Shown here piece after piece: positions 48,028 through 57,420 of a stretch of DNA of 64,000 nucleotides. Each line of letters opens with the position of its first letter. Within the stretch, counting starts at the first letter, position 1. The notes below the pieces were generated by a model, which did no database searches, was not told the origin of the DNA, and was given only the letters and a program-made list of their open reading frames with translations. The translations under genes were made by a program, and so were the position numbers. The DNA is taken from the NCBI GenBank assembly GCA_031261175.1, contig JAISJW010000021.1, positions 62,001 through 126,000 of the forward strand. Direction: 5' to 3'. Origin of the DNA: Lactobacillales bacterium. Lineage in GTDB: Bacteria > Bacillota > Bacilli > Lactobacillales > Streptococcaceae.

Positions 48028-49527
48028 CTAGTTCCTTTTCAACTCGATAACTTCTGCTCCTATATTTTCGATGAACGCGAGGTCGTGCTCGATGATTAGC
48101 ATCGACGGCTCAAATTTATTAATTAATTCTTCAATTTGTTCGTGGTTGATTACGTCGAGATAATTCAGCGGCTCGTCCCAGATATAAAGCTCCGCCGGTT
48201 CGGCAAGTGACTTCGCAAGCTCGACCTTTTTTTGCTGACCCATCGACATCTGTTCGATTGGTGTATTGAATACCGCTCGTTCCATTCCGAGTTTTTTTAG
48301 ATTGGATAAAAATTGTTCGTAGTCGAGTTTTTTGAGTTCGGCGAATTCGCGCAAAGTTCCGCGATTGTCTTCATATTCTTGGCGGACATAAGAGATTTTT
48401 ATGCCTTTAGGAATAAATATTTCTCCTTTTGAATCGCCATCAAATTCATTAATTAAATATTTAATTAACGAAGATTTCCCAGTTCCGTTTGCGCCTTTGA
48501 TTACAACGCGCTCGCCCTTATTTACTTTAAAAGTTAGCGGTTGAAATAACGGCGTACCATCATAGGAAAGCTCAACATTTTCACAATTTATTAAATTATG
48601 ATGGTGCGAAGGCTGAAAATTAATTTTTAAAGGATCAACGAATTCTAAATCCTTGAGCAGCTTTTCCTTCTCTTCGATTTCATTGTTCATTCGCCGTTCT
48701 AAAACCTTGGATTTCTTCATCATCCGGGCAGCGCGGGCAGCTGTAAATCCATCGTGTCCGGTTCCGCCACTTCCTTTAATATTCGGATTTCCGTAGTTAT
48801 CCCCCTCGCGCCCTAGCGACCAATCATGTTTGTCGCTAGCCGTTTTCTTCAGTCGCGATATCTCGCCGCGCAACTTAACGTCTTGTTCCAACTCGAAAGA
48901 ATCCTGCAGTTTCTTCTGCTCGTCAAAAGTCGAAAAGTTCCCTTGATACAGCTGGATCTGTGCCTTATTAATCGACACCACGTGATCAACTACTTCATCA
49001 ACAAAGTGCCGATCGTGACTAACCACGATAAATCCTTGTTTCTTACGACGCAGATATTCCGCTACCTGCTCCCGTCCTTTAACATCTAAATGGTTCGTCG
49101 GCTCATCAATCAACGGAAAATTATTTTCATCGACAAATAGTAAACTCAACAACACCTTTGTTTTTTCGCCGCCACTCAAGGTCGCAAACGGCCGCCACAA
49201 AACATCTAAATCAACCCCGAGCAAAGTCAGTTCACGCTCTAATTTCCACTCTTCATATTCTGCCAACTCCTGCAATGCATAACTCGTAAGCTGCTGCGGA
49301 TCACGAACTGCTTGCGGAAAATAAACGAAATCTTGCGCACCGATTATCTCACCTGAAAACTCGACCTGCCCCTGCAAAATCCGCAAAAGCGTCGTCTTCC
49401 CGCGCCCGTTGCGCCCAATCAGGCCCAACTTCCAATCGCTATCAATAATCAAATTTGCGCGATCAAATATCGGCGCGACTTGCCCGTCGTAGGCGAACGT
49501 TAAATTTCTAAATTCTATCTTGGACAT
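48028..49527 (-). CDS. Lsa-family ABC-F ribosomal protection protein
   Basis: 499 residues, closely resembling Lsa(A)-type proteins that protect ribosomes from lincosamides, streptogramin A and pleuromutilins. Diagnostic blocks are WKLGLIGRNGRGKTTLLRIL, LSGGEKTKVLLSLLFV, FPLIDEPTNHLD, VSHDRHFVDEVVDHV, LGMERAVFNTPIEQMSMGQ and ELYIWDEPLNYLD. The ATG at 49527 is preceded by AAGGAGG. The frame stays open for 159 nt further upstream, but that is leader sequence. A terminator-like hairpin stands directly before the ribosome-binding site, as in drug-inducible relatives. Such genes are intrinsic in some enterococci and other Bacilli, so transfer need not be invoked. Confidence 0.9.
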   Translation of the reverse strand: MSKIEFRNLTFAYDGQVAPIFDRANLIIDSDWKLGLIGRNGRGKTTLLRILQGQVEFSGEIIGAQDFVYFPQAVRDPQQLTSYALQELAEYEEWKLERELTLLGVDLDVLWRPFATLSGGEKTKVLLSLLFVDENNFPLIDEPTNHLDVKGREQVAEYLRRKKQGFIVVSHDRHFVDEVVDHVVSINKAQIQLYQGNFSTFDEQKKLQDSFELEQDVKLRGEISRLKKTASDKHDWSLGREGDNYGNPNIKGSGGTGHDGFTAARAARMMKKSKVLERRMNNEIEEKEKLLKDLEFVDPLKINFQPSHHHNLINCENVELSYDGTPLFQPLTFKVNKGERVVIKGANGTGKSSLIKYLINEFDGDSKGEIFIPKGIKISYVRQEYEDNRGTLREFAELKKLDYEQFLSNLKKLGMERAVFNTPIEQMSMGQQKKVELAKSLAEPAELYIWDEPLNYLDVINHEQIEELINKFEPSMLIIEHDLAFIENIGAEVIELKRN

Positions 49528-49548
49528 AAATACCTCCTTGTCCATACA

Positions 49549-49586
49549 AAAATGGACCAATCCTTTACAGAAATTGGCCCATCGAT
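49549..49586 (-). promoter_or_regulatory. Transcription attenuator in the lsa-like leader
   Basis: On the minus strand TGGGCCAAT-(loop)-ATTGGTCCA is followed by TTTTTG and then, 8 nt on, the AAGGAGG of the lsa-like gene. This is an intrinsic terminator placed in the 5' leader, so read-through must be conditional. A three-codon open frame (M-N-K-stop, 49696-49707) lies upstream. The leader also runs past a -10-like TATAAT at 49742-49747. Confidence 0.7.
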
Positions 49587-49753
49587 AGAATGCGGGTATC
49601 CGCCTACTAAACCGAACAAAAGCCAATCTCGAAATTCGCGCAATTCTCCCTACCCGTGGCAAGTGAAAAGCATTACGAATTTCCAACGATTAGACTTATT
49701 TGTTCATTTCGGCAGGTACCCCCTAGTGATTTGATAAATAAATTATAACACAT

Positions 49754-49884
49754 CTGACTCAAAATAACCACTTTTCTTTAAAAATGCCCCTATTTTGGAC
49801 AGTTTGAGTACATATAGATTTCACATGTACTCAAACTGTCCAAAACAGGGTCGAAATTCAAAGTTTTCGGTCATTTGGAGCTAG
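49754..49884. repeat. Nested palindrome, copy 6
   Basis: About 131 bp. Outer arms CTGACTCAAAATAACC and near complement; inner stem TTTTGGACAGTTTGAGTACAT and complement with a GAAATCTATA-type loop (minus strand). The right end contains the TAG stop codon of the DUF1831-like gene (49881-49883), and the left end abuts the -10 box of the lsa-like gene. Confidence 0.88.
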
Positions 49885-50219
49885 TTCTTAGCGAACACTC
49901 CGCGTTCGATGAATCCGTCCATCATAAAGTAGAACTTGTCAGCTACCATTTCGTGGTTGCCATCGAAGATGTCGACCGTTTTCAAGCCGTTAGGTGTTGT
50001 AACTTTCATTCTGAATCCGCTCAAGTCACCTTCAACCATAATTTCAAGTTTGAAGTCTTCTTTTGAAGTCGGTAACGGTTTGATTGCGCGAACTAATTTG
50101 AAGTTCCCCGCTTTCGTTTCTTCGAAGCCCACGTCTTTAAGCAGGAAGCGCTTAACGTCTGCTCCCAACGTGTACGTGAACTCACTGTTTTCTAATTTTA
50201 CCTCTTTTGCAAAAGCCAT
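49881..50219 (-). CDS. DUF1831-like protein beside cysteine desulfurase
   Basis: A 112-residue soluble protein (MAFAKEVKLENSEFTYTLGADVKRF at the N-terminus, given here in parts: MAFAKEVKLE, YTLGADVKRF, LLKDVGFEETKAGNFKL). Its size, its start, and its position directly after a NifS-type gene match the DUF1831 family of Lactobacillales, whose function is unknown. No cysteines or metal motifs are evident. It begins 1 nt after the desulfurase gene with GAGAGGG upstream, so the two are translationally linked. The stop codon lies in a nested palindrome arm. Confidence 0.65.
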   Translation of the reverse strand: MAFAKEVKLENSEFTYTLGADVKRFLLKDVGFEETKAGNFKLVRAIKPLPTSKEDFKLEIMVEGDLSGFRMKVTTPNGLKTVDIFDGNHEMVADKFYFMMDGFIERGVFAKN

Positions 50220-50220
50220 T

Positions 50221-51249
50221 TTAATTCCCTCTCATTCGACTAATTATTTTTTTTAATTTCTTAACAAATTCCACAACTTCGGCATCCGTATTATATTTCG
50301 AAAAACTAATCCGAATACTCTCGCTCGCCGCAACGTCACTCAGCCCCATATTTTTCAGGACCCGACTGGCTTTAAGAGCTCCAGCACTACAGGCACTCCC
50401 AGCGCTAATATAAATCTCTTCGAGATCAAGATTGGCAAGTAAGCGGTCGTTTTTAACGCCCGCTAAGCGCAAATTCACCGTTTTCTCAACTGAATTTTCG
50501 CTCGAATTAAGTTCAAACTCGATTTCGTTTTTATTTAATTCTTCAATTAATTTTGCTTTTAATCCTAATTTCGGAAGTGATTCTAAAGCTAACGTACTAG
50601 CATAGATACCGACAACATCTTGCGTACCGCTGATTAAGCCAGATTCCTGACCGCCACCTGCGATCAACGTTTTCAAGTGATGACCTTTTTTGATGTATAG
50701 CGCTCCCACACCTTTTAGGCCATGAATTTTATGAAGCGATAAACTTAGAAAATCAACGTTTAATTTACGGACATCGATGTCGATAGCCCCTATCGCTTGA
50801 ACAGCATCGATGTGAACTAGCACACCTTCAGGTCGCTCACTCAACAACTCCTCAACCGGTAAAATTTCGCCAGTTTCGTTGTTAACATACATCATACTTA
50901 CAAGCTCCGTATCAGGCGTAATTGCACCCAACACTTCGCTCGGCCGAAATTTATTTTCGACGATTTCATCCACACTCGGGTGTTCAATATCGCTCGAAAT
51001 AATATGCTCAAAACTTTTCAAAACTAAATTGTTCGCAGCCGATGCGCTCGGCGTAAAAACTATTTCACTCTCATCCGCCCCGATGAACGCTGCGACATTG
51101 CGTCGCGCTTCGTTTAATAAAAACTTAGCATCGCGTCCTAATTTATGTAAAGACGAAGAATTTCCGTAGACGTCCAAATGCGAAATCAAAGCATCTTTAA
51201 CTCGTGGATCAAGTTCGGTTGTCGCTGCATTATCAAAGTAAATACTCAT
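50221..51249 (-). CDS. Cysteine desulfurase, NifS/IscS type
   Basis: A 342-residue PLP enzyme that releases sulfur from cysteine for Fe-S clusters or thiolated tRNA. Motifs: YFDNAATTELDPRV, HIDAVQA, and the PLP lysine in SLSLHKIHGLKGVGALY. The active-site cysteine loop is SAGSACSAGALKASRVL, the long-loop class II-like ACSAG form. It overlaps ftsK by 1 nt and is followed by the DUF1831-like gene. No thiI or mnmA is adjacent in the window, so the acceptor is unknown. Confidence 0.92.
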   Translation of the reverse strand: MSIYFDNAATTELDPRVKDALISHLDVYGNSSSLHKLGRDAKFLLNEARRNVAAFIGADESEIVFTPSASAANNLVLKSFEHIISSDIEHPSVDEIVENKFRPSEVLGAITPDTELVSMMYVNNETGEILPVEELLSERPEGVLVHIDAVQAIGAIDIDVRKLNVDFLSLSLHKIHGLKGVGALYIKKGHHLKTLIAGGGQESGLISGTQDVVGIYASTLALESLPKLGLKAKLIEELNKNEIEFELNSSENSVEKTVNLRLAGVKNDRLLANLDLEEIYISAGSACSAGALKASRVLKNMGLSDVAASESIRISFSKYNTDAEVVEFVKKLKKIISRMRGN

Positions 51250-53885
51250 TAATATTCAGCCTCCGCATCATCAACTAGACTCAGCTGTTCGTTCTTTCCG
51301 ACCAACACCTCGCGCGGTTTGTTTCCGATAGCTGGCGAGATAATCCCTGCTTCTTCAAGCTCGTCCACAATGCGCGCCGCTCGGTTATAGCCGACCCGGA
51401 ACTTGCGTTGTAACAACGAAGTCGAAGCTTTTTGCTGCTCGATAAACAGCGCCTTAGCCTCTTCGAACAATTCGTCCTGCTCGTATTCGCCCGAAGAACC
51501 GTCGCTCGAATTGCCCGCAGTAGTCTCCGCCTCACTAACTTCCATGCTTTCCATATATTGAACCTCGTGCTGCGATTTAACAAAATCAACCACACGCCCA
51601 ACTTCGTCATCGCCGATAAAGGCGCCCTGAATCCGAATCGGTTTATTTTCGCCAATCGGCATAAACAGCATATCGCCACGCCCGAGCAATTTCTCGGCAC
51701 CATTCATATCAAGAATCGTGCGCGAATCCACCCCACTCGAAACCGCGAAGGCAATTCGACTCGGCACATTCGCCTTGATTAGCCCAGTGATAACATCAAC
51801 TGATGGACGTTGCGTTGCAAGAATCATGTGAATCCCCGCCGCCCGCGCCTTCTGCGCTAAGCGAATAATCGCGTCTTCGACTTGGTTTCCGCTAGCCATC
51901 ATCAAATCGGCTAACTCATCAACGATAACTACTATATAAGGAAGTGTTGCGTAATCTTCGCCGTTTTCCATGTTCCTTTTATTTATATAACTATTATAAG
52001 CTTCAATATTGCGCGTGCCAGTAGTCGCAAACAACTCGTAACGTTCTTCCATCTTCGCAACGACTTTTTGCAGCGCACCCGCAGCCTTCTTAGCGTTGGT
52101 TACAACTGGCGTCATCAAGTGCCCGATGTCGTTATACATCGAAAGCTCAACCATTTTCGGATCAATCATCAACATCTTGACTTCGTTCGGTTTAGCTTTC
52201 ATCAGGATGCTCGTAATAATCGTGTTGATACAAACCGACTTCCCGCTACCCGTCGAACCTGCGACAAGCAAGTGAGGCATCTTAGTCAAATCCGCACAGC
52301 GAACTCGACCCGAAACGTCACGTCCAAGAGGAACTTCCAAAAGCCCGTGTGCGTTCTTAACCGCATCAGCTATCGTTTCAAAGTAAGTAACGCTCGCCGT
52401 TGTCGCATTCGGAACTTCAATTCCGACCAACGGTTTCCCAGGAATCGGCGCTTCGATGCGGACATCCTTCGCCGCCAAAGCCAATGAAATATCATCAGCC
52501 AAAGAAGTAATTCGGCTAACCTTAACCCCAACCGCTGGTTGAAGTTCATATTTTGTGACCGAAGGCCCCATCTTCATATCGACCACGCGCACTTCAACTC
52601 CGAAGCTGCGCAACGTATCTTCTAAAACTTTCGCTTTTGCGACCGCGTTCTGATGCTCGCTCGACATATCAATTTTCTCCGGTCGATCAAGCAAAGCCAG
52701 GCTCGGCAATTTATAATTAACCAACTTTTCAGGCTCGTCGTATTCTTTTAATTGAACATCCTCGACCGGCCCGTTATCAGGTTCAACTTCAGCCACCGGC
52801 GCAGCCGCCACTTGCCGAAGCTCTTCTGGCACTTCGAAGTCGTGCATCGTGTCTTCTAAAACGGAATGCGCTTCGACAATCTCAACGCCCCCCGCCAAAT
52901 GCTGCGAGTTCAAAATCGAGTCCTCGTCGAAGAAATTCGTGTTGATCAACGTGTTGTATTCCGTGTCGTTGTTATAAAAACTCGGCACCATGTCGTCCGG
53001 CTTGTAGCTCGTCACGCCCGTCAGCGACGCATAAACGCCCATCTGCTCGGCACTATAAGCATCCCCGGCAAATCCGTCGCCCGAATAATCGCGGGCATCC
53101 CAAACGTCCCCGGCACGCATCGCCTTCTCGCGCGCTTCTTCTTCAAGTCGCGCCTGCTCTTTCTTGTGCGCCTCGTGCAATTCCTGCGCCTTTTCCTGCT
53201 CAACAAGCTCACGCAGCCGCGCCTCTTTTTGCTCCATCGCACTTTCGCGCGCCTGTTCCTTCTCGTCGATCACCGCGCCCAACTTGCCTTTAAGATCAAG
53301 CGCCTTAAACGGCAGAACGTTGTAAATGCCTGTGAAAAGCAAAATGATGGCAAGTCCAATTGTCCCTGGCAAAGCGAGCAAGACGTAGGTTATGTGGAAC
53401 AGTCCCGCCCCAATCAGACCTCCGCCCGTGTGGTGAGCGCTACTGAAAGTTTTTAGGTTGTCAATCAAAAATTCAAGCGTCTTCGTCATCAAACTTGGCG
53501 CGTCGATATCGTGTTCGATAAACATGATGATTTCAAGCGCAAGCGTAATCCCAAGCGTTAAACAGATAATTCCGATAACCATGCTTAGTTTCGGTCTGAA
53601 TTTTCCGATATTTATCACTTGAATGGCCCAACCGAAGATGATTGCGACTGCTGCAATGATATAGGTTTCGCCGAACGCAAAGCTCATCAGGTTCGCGACA
53701 GTTACGCCGAGCAAGCCTAGTTGGAAAATCCCAACTAGCATAATCAAAGTCGTAATAAAGGCTGCGATTAAAATTTTCTGCAGACGTTTTTTCTCCGCCC
53801 GCGCCTGAAGCTCGCCTTTAGACGGCCGCCCCGGCTTTTTAGCGGCCGGTTTCGCCTTAGGTGTTACTTTTTTATTTTTAGCCAC
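51249..53885 (-). CDS. ftsK: DNA translocase FtsK/SpoIIIE
   Basis: An 878-residue septal DNA pump. A basic N-terminal tail ([18 protein letters not shown]) is followed by four membrane segments and an E/R-rich linker. The motor domain has Walker [14 protein letters not shown] and Walker [13 protein letters not shown], and a C-terminal gamma winged-helix domain ([20 protein letters not shown]) recognises polar DNA motifs. It clears the chromosome from the division septum. The start is GTG at 53885 with AAGGAG upstream. Overlaps nifS by one nucleotide. Confidence 0.95.
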   Translation of the reverse strand: MAKNKKVTPKAKPAAKKPGRPSKGELQARAEKKRLQKILIAAFITTLIMLVGIFQLGLLGVTVANLMSFAFGETYIIAAVAIIFGWAIQVINIGKFRPKLSMVIGIICLTLGITLALEIIMFIEHDIDAPSLMTKTLEFLIDNLKTFSSAHHTGGGLIGAGLFHITYVLLALPGTIGLAIILLFTGIYNVLPFKALDLKGKLGAVIDEKEQARESAMEQKEARLRELVEQEKAQELHEAHKKEQARLEEEAREKAMRAGDVWDARDYSGDGFAGDAYSAEQMGVYASLTGVTSYKPDDMVPSFYNNDTEYNTLINTNFFDEDSILNSQHLAGGVEIVEAHSVLEDTMHDFEVPEELRQVAAAPVAEVEPDNGPVEDVQLKEYDEPEKLVNYKLPSLALLDRPEKIDMSSEHQNAVAKAKVLEDTLRSFGVEVRVVDMKMGPSVTKYELQPAVGVKVSRITSLADDISLALAAKDVRIEAPIPGKPLVGIEVPNATTASVTYFETIADAVKNAHGLLEVPLGRDVSGRVRCADLTKMPHLLVAGSTGSGKSVCINTIITSILMKAKPNEVKMLMIDPKMVELSMYNDIGHLMTPVVTNAKKAAGALQKVVAKMEERYELFATTGTRNIEAYNSYINKRNMENGEDYATLPYIVVIVDELADLMMASGNQVEDAIIRLAQKARAAGIHMILATQRPSVDVITGLIKANVPSRIAFAVSSGVDSRTILDMNGAEKLLGRGDMLFMPIGENKPIRIQGAFIGDDEVGRVVDFVKSQHEVQYMESMEVSEAETTAGNSSDGSSGEYEQDELFEEAKALFIEQQKASTSLLQRKFRVGYNRAARIVDELEEAGIISPAIGNKPREVLVGKNEQLSLVDDAEAEY

Positions 53886-53927
53886 GTAATAGGCTCCTTA
53901 ATGTTTTTTGAGGTTTATACAATAACA

Positions 53928-53952
53928 GGCTAGAGTTTTCACCCTAGCCGGT
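53928..53952 (-). terminator. Probable terminator of tRNA-Lys
   Basis: Minus-strand GGCTAG and CTAGCC pair around a 10-nt loop, followed by TGTTATTG, between the tRNA and ftsK. The U tract is interrupted. Confidence 0.5.
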
Positions 53953-53981
53953 TGCGGGCTTAATTGCCCAGATTTTTTGGA

Positions 53982-54054
<73 letters not shown>

Positions 54055-54110
54055 AATACAAGAGATATTTTAACATGAGAGCTCTTACAATGCAAGGTTT
54101 TAAGGGAAAA

Positions 54111-54139
54111 TTTACGATTTTTTTGAGTCGTGTTATAAT
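54111..54139 (+). promoter_or_regulatory. Promoter of the DHA2 exporter gene
   Basis: TTTACG (54111-54116), 17-nt spacer, TATAAT (54134-54139), about 32 nt before the ATG at 54171. This position argues against start codons further upstream. Confidence 0.7.
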
Positions 54140-54170
54140 AGGTAAGATAGATTTTGAAAGGTTAGGTTTT

Positions 54171-55598
54171 ATGATTCCGTTTACTGAAGATTCGAAGGTC
54201 CAAAAGCGCCGGTGGATTATTTTGTCCATCGTTTGTATGTGCACATTTATGAGTTGTCTCGATGGCTCGATCGTTAATATCGCGATGCCCGACATCCAGC
54301 GCGAGCTCCACGTTGACACCAATCAGGTACAGTGGATCGTGTCGATTTACCTGATCGTCTGCTGCTCGACGCTAGTGCTTTTTGGCAAGTTGGGTGATAG
54401 CCTCGGAAAAATCAAAATTTTGAAGCTCGGGAATCTGTTATTTGTTGCTGGTTCGCTAATGTGCGCGTTATCTGGAAATTTGCTTTTTCTATTGATTGCC
54501 CGCGTTCTGCAAGGGATTGGCGCTTCGATGCCGATGGCGACTAACTCAGGGATTATTACCGAGATTTTCAAAAAAGAAGAACGAGGACGCGCTTTGAGTC
54601 TGATTGGCGTTTTCGTCTCTCTTGGGTTGATTGTCGGGCCGGGGATTGGCGGGATTCTGCTGAGCCTGTTCTCGTGGCAAGCTATCTTTATGATCAACGT
54701 GCCGATTGGGATTGTGTTGTTCTTGGTTGGTCAGTTCGTTCTGCCGGCTGACCGCTCGAAAACGCACGAGAAAATCGATTGGGCTTCGTTTGTCTTTTGG
54801 AGTTTGACGATTGTCTTCTTCTTTGGAACTCTGTTCACTTTGCAGGATTCTGGATGGCGCACGCCTTTACTCGTACCTTTAGTTGTCGCGTTCGTTGTCG
54901 GAATCGGCGGCTTCATCGCTTTAGAGTTAAAAGAGAAACAACAGCTTATTGATTTGTCGATGTTCAAAAATCGCAATTTCTCGCACGGTTTATTTGCCGG
55001 CGTGTTGTTGTTTACGGCACTCTTCTTCAATAATTTAATCTTCCCGTTTTATTTACAGGAAACCAACCATATCACTGAAATGCACGCTGGAATTTTGATG
55101 ATGATTTTCCCGATGTCGATGGTCGTCTTCGCGCCAATTAGCGGGATGTTGACTGACAAGTTGAACCCGCGCGCTTTGACTCAATTCGGTCTAGCGCTAG
55201 TTATCGCTGGCTTCTCGATGTATTGCATCTTTGGTCTGAAAATTTCAATTCCGTTATTTGTTGTCGCGGCTTTGTTACAAGGTTGCGGAAATGCCTTCTT
55301 CTCAACGCCTAACAACACGATTGTTATGAGTTCAGTTGAACCTCAGGACTACGGAATCGCGTCGTCTTTACTAGCCCTATCGCGTAACCTAGGCTCAACT
55401 ATCGGTTCAGTCGTTGCGACCTCTGCCCTATTCGGTGCAATGTCGTTATTCTTAGGCCATTCGACGAAAACCTACATCGAAGATCGTCCAGACGTCTTCG
55501 TAAACGGAATGCGCGTCGCCTTTATCATCGCGGCTGCGATTTCAATTGCCGCTCTGGTTCTTGTTTCGACGGTCAACGTTAAAGTTCGTAAAAAATAA
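54171..55598 (+). CDS. MFS multidrug exporter, DHA2 (14-segment) family
   Basis: A 475-residue major facilitator protein of the EmrB/LmrB/QacA group, with about 14 membrane segments. Motif LDGSIVNIAMPDIQREL in the first helix and the motif C-like stretch LIVGPGIGGILLSLFSW in helix 5 are diagnostic of DHA2 proton-driven drug exporters. The chosen ATG (MIPFTEDSKVQKRRW) follows GAAAGG and the promoter at 54111; the longer open frame begins before that promoter. Substrates cannot be predicted. No regulator gene is adjacent. Confidence 0.88.
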   Translation: MIPFTEDSKVQKRRWIILSIVCMCTFMSCLDGSIVNIAMPDIQRELHVDTNQVQWIVSIYLIVCCSTLVLFGKLGDSLGKIKILKLGNLLFVAGSLMCALSGNLLFLLIARVLQGIGASMPMATNSGIITEIFKKEERGRALSLIGVFVSLGLIVGPGIGGILLSLFSWQAIFMINVPIGIVLFLVGQFVLPADRSKTHEKIDWASFVFWSLTIVFFFGTLFTLQDSGWRTPLLVPLVVAFVVGIGGFIALELKEKQQLIDLSMFKNRNFSHGLFAGVLLFTALFFNNLIFPFYLQETNHITEMHAGILMMIFPMSMVVFAPISGMLTDKLNPRALTQFGLALVIAGFSMYCIFGLKISIPLFVVAALLQGCGNAFFSTPNNTIVMSSVEPQDYGIASSLLALSRNLGSTIGSVVATSALFGAMSLFLGHSTKTYIEDRPDVFVNGMRVAFIIAAAISIAALVLVSTVNVKVRKK

Positions 55599-55613
55599 AA
55601 TTTGCAATATAAT

Positions 55614-55643
55614 TTGCCACGCACCCCTTGTTCGTTCTATAAT
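55614..55643 (+). promoter_or_regulatory. Promoter of the DUF1622 gene
   Basis: TTGCCA (55614-55619), 18-nt spacer, TATAAT (55638-55643). Confidence 0.65.
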
Positions 55644-55665
55644 GGAAGAATAAGGGGGTGTTTTT

Positions 55666-56022
55666 ATGAAAGAATCCTTGGAAATTTTCGACAGCGTTTT
55701 TCAGGTCATCAGCTTCGCGCTCTCGACCTTCTCGATTTTGATTTTAGTCAAAGGCGCGGTCGTGTCGCTTTGGCTATTCATCAAGAACTTCACCGGTTCG
55801 ATCAAGTGCCAAGCACACTCTAACAACGAAATTAAAAACCTATTTGCGGGCTACGTGTTGTTGTCGCTCGAAATCCTAATTGGCGCCGATATCGTCGAAT
55901 CGATCATCAAACCCGACTTCAACGATTTGATGGCTCTAGGCATAATCGTCGTCATCAGAACTGTTATCTCCTTCTTCCTGCAACGCGAAATCGCAATTGA
56001 TGAAAAGAATAAAGCGGCCTAG
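55666..56022 (+). CDS. DUF1622 family membrane protein
   Basis: 118 residues with three membrane segments (VISFALSTFSILILVKGAVV, AGYVLLSLEILIGADIVESI, ALGIIVVIRTVISFFL). The EILIGADIVESIIKP and GIIVVIRTVISFFLQREI blocks are characteristic of the DUF1622 family, whose function is unknown. AAGGGGG precedes the ATG. It has its own promoter and terminator. Confidence 0.8.
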   Translation: MKESLEIFDSVFQVISFALSTFSILILVKGAVVSLWLFIKNFTGSIKCQAHSNNEIKNLFAGYVLLSLEILIGADIVESIIKPDFNDLMALGIIVVIRTVISFFLQREIAIDEKNKAA

Positions 56023-56034
56023 GTCGCTTTTTTA
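56011..56034 (+). terminator. Terminator of the DUF1622 gene
   Basis: AAAGCG-GCC/AGG-TCGCTTT stem followed by TTTATT, overlapping the last codons of the gene. Confidence 0.8.
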
Positions 56035-56088
56035 TTATGGTTTTCTTAAATAATTGCGATATTACAACGCTTACATATCTAAATATGA

Positions 56089-56094
56089 TATAAT
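56089..56094 (+). promoter_or_regulatory. -10 box of the MFS gene at 56134
   Basis: TATAAT about 40 nt before the GTG start; no good -35 found at 17 nt. Confidence 0.45.
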
Positions 56095-56133
56095 TTCATA
56101 ATATTTTATTTCTTTCTAAAAAAAGGAGTCATC

Positions 56134-57402
56134 GTGGGCAAATCAAAGTTACAAATGTATAAAGTCATCGCCGGTGAGTTTACCAGCACAATCGGGAGCG
56201 CTATGTTTATGTTCGGGCTCGGCATTTACATCCTAAATCAAACCGGTTCGACCATTCAGTTCGCTATCGCCGTGGCAATTCCATCGGTCGCGTCATGCGT
56301 CTTGTCTCCGATTGCCGGCGTCGTAACCGATCGGTTTGAACACAAAAAAATTGTGACCCATTGCCAAATGATTGCGATCGCTGCCCTTGTTCTCTTCGCC
56401 CTGACCCACAGCCTGTTCGGAAAGAATCTGATTATTCCGACCGTGCTCCTGCTTTGCATCACGAATACGGTTTCGATTTTTGTCGGCAACGCGCTCGATT
56501 CATCAATCGTGACGATTATTCACGAAGACCTGATTCCAAAATGTCGCGGTTACATCAACGTTGGTAATTCATCAAGTCGTATGATCGCCCCGCTCATTGG
56601 CGCTTCGGTAGTGGCTCTTGTACCTTTGTGGGGATTCGTCCTGATAATGGCTACGACCGAGTTGATTACCTTGGCAATTAATTTCAGCATCGATTTCCAC
56701 GACAATTCAAGCGTTGAACACGCAGACCTTAAAGAGCACAACGAGTCGGTCGGACCGTTGCAGCTGTTCACCGAGGGACTTGCCTATGTTTGGCAATTAA
56801 AGCGACTGTTCGTTATTTGTATCACGCTTTTCCTCTTTAATTTTATGACGACGGCCAATATCGTCGGACGCCCTATTTTACTACTTCAAGGTTATCACGC
56901 GACGAATTTCCAATACGGCGTGGTGAACTCGCTAACCCTTGTCGGTTCAATCGTCGGTGGTTTAGTCTTCGGCCGCAAGCCTTTCAAAGGAAAACTCCTG
57001 TCAATCGCCTTCAAAATCGTAACTGCGGTAGCTACGCTCTTCCTTTTCCAAAGTTTGATTTTCTTCTTCGTTAAATCGAGTTGGCTAGCTGTCTGCTTCA
57101 TCTGCCTGCACTCGCTCTTCACTGGCTCGCTTGTCGTCTGCGCTTCGATTTCGTATCGAACTTGGATGGCTGTCAACATCCCGGTCGAAAACCAGGGGCG
57201 TGCAAACAGCTTTTTATCAATTGCGGCAAGTCTCCCTAACGCTTTCGGGATTATTCTCTTCGGCTTCATCTTCGGCATTAAGGGCGTTTCGAAGCTGACA
57301 ATTGGTGGCTTTTACTGGCTGATTGCTCCTGTTGTTATCGTTTCGCTAATGCTTCTCGCCTATAAATTATTATGGAATAAAGAAAAAAATCCGATCAATT
57401 AA
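56134..57402 (+). CDS. MFS transporter, macrolide-efflux-like
   Basis: A 422-residue, 12-segment major facilitator protein of the Mef/enterobactin-exporter-like group, with the motif A variant GVVTDRFEHKKIVTHCQM between helices 2 and 3. The start is GTG, supported by AAAGGAG 6 nt upstream. Proteins of this group export macrolides or siderophores in some bacteria, but most are uncharacterised, so no substrate is assigned. It converges with the rgg-type gene and shares a bidirectional terminator with it. Confidence 0.78.
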   Translation: MGKSKLQMYKVIAGEFTSTIGSAMFMFGLGIYILNQTGSTIQFAIAVAIPSVASCVLSPIAGVVTDRFEHKKIVTHCQMIAIAALVLFALTHSLFGKNLIIPTVLLLCITNTVSIFVGNALDSSIVTIIHEDLIPKCRGYINVGNSSSRMIAPLIGASVVALVPLWGFVLIMATTELITLAINFSIDFHDNSSVEHADLKEHNESVGPLQLFTEGLAYVWQLKRLFVICITLFLFNFMTTANIVGRPILLLQGYHATNFQYGVVNSLTLVGSIVGGLVFGRKPFKGKLLSIAFKIVTAVATLFLFQSLIFFFVKSSWLAVCFICLHSLFTGSLVVCASISYRTWMAVNIPVENQGRANSFLSIAASLPNAFGIILFGFIFGIKGVSKLTIGGFYWLIAPVVIVSLMLLAYKLLWNKEKNPIN

Positions 57403-57417
57403 GATCGGGTTTTTTAT
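57391..57417. terminator. Bidirectional terminator between MFS and rgg genes
   Basis: CCGATC-AATTAA-GATCGG stem with T runs on the plus side (GTTTTTTATT) and A runs on the other side, which become a U tract on the minus strand. Confidence 0.85.
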
Positions 57418-57420
57418 TAG

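Noticed and set aside
49651..49677. Short open frame MLFTCHG as leader peptide of the lsa-like gene
   Set aside because: No convincing Shine-Dalgarno site. The three-codon frame at 49696 is better placed but also unproven, so neither is called as a gene.
49528..49686. 53-residue N-terminal extension of the Lsa-like protein
   Set aside because: It would begin at a TTG without a ribosome-binding site and run through the attenuator hairpin. Lsa proteins start at MSKIE, which here has AAGGAGG.
55602..55823. 73-codon plus-strand open frame overlapping the DUF1622 gene
   Set aside because: Out of frame with the recognised DUF1622 protein, covers its promoter, and lacks a start signal.
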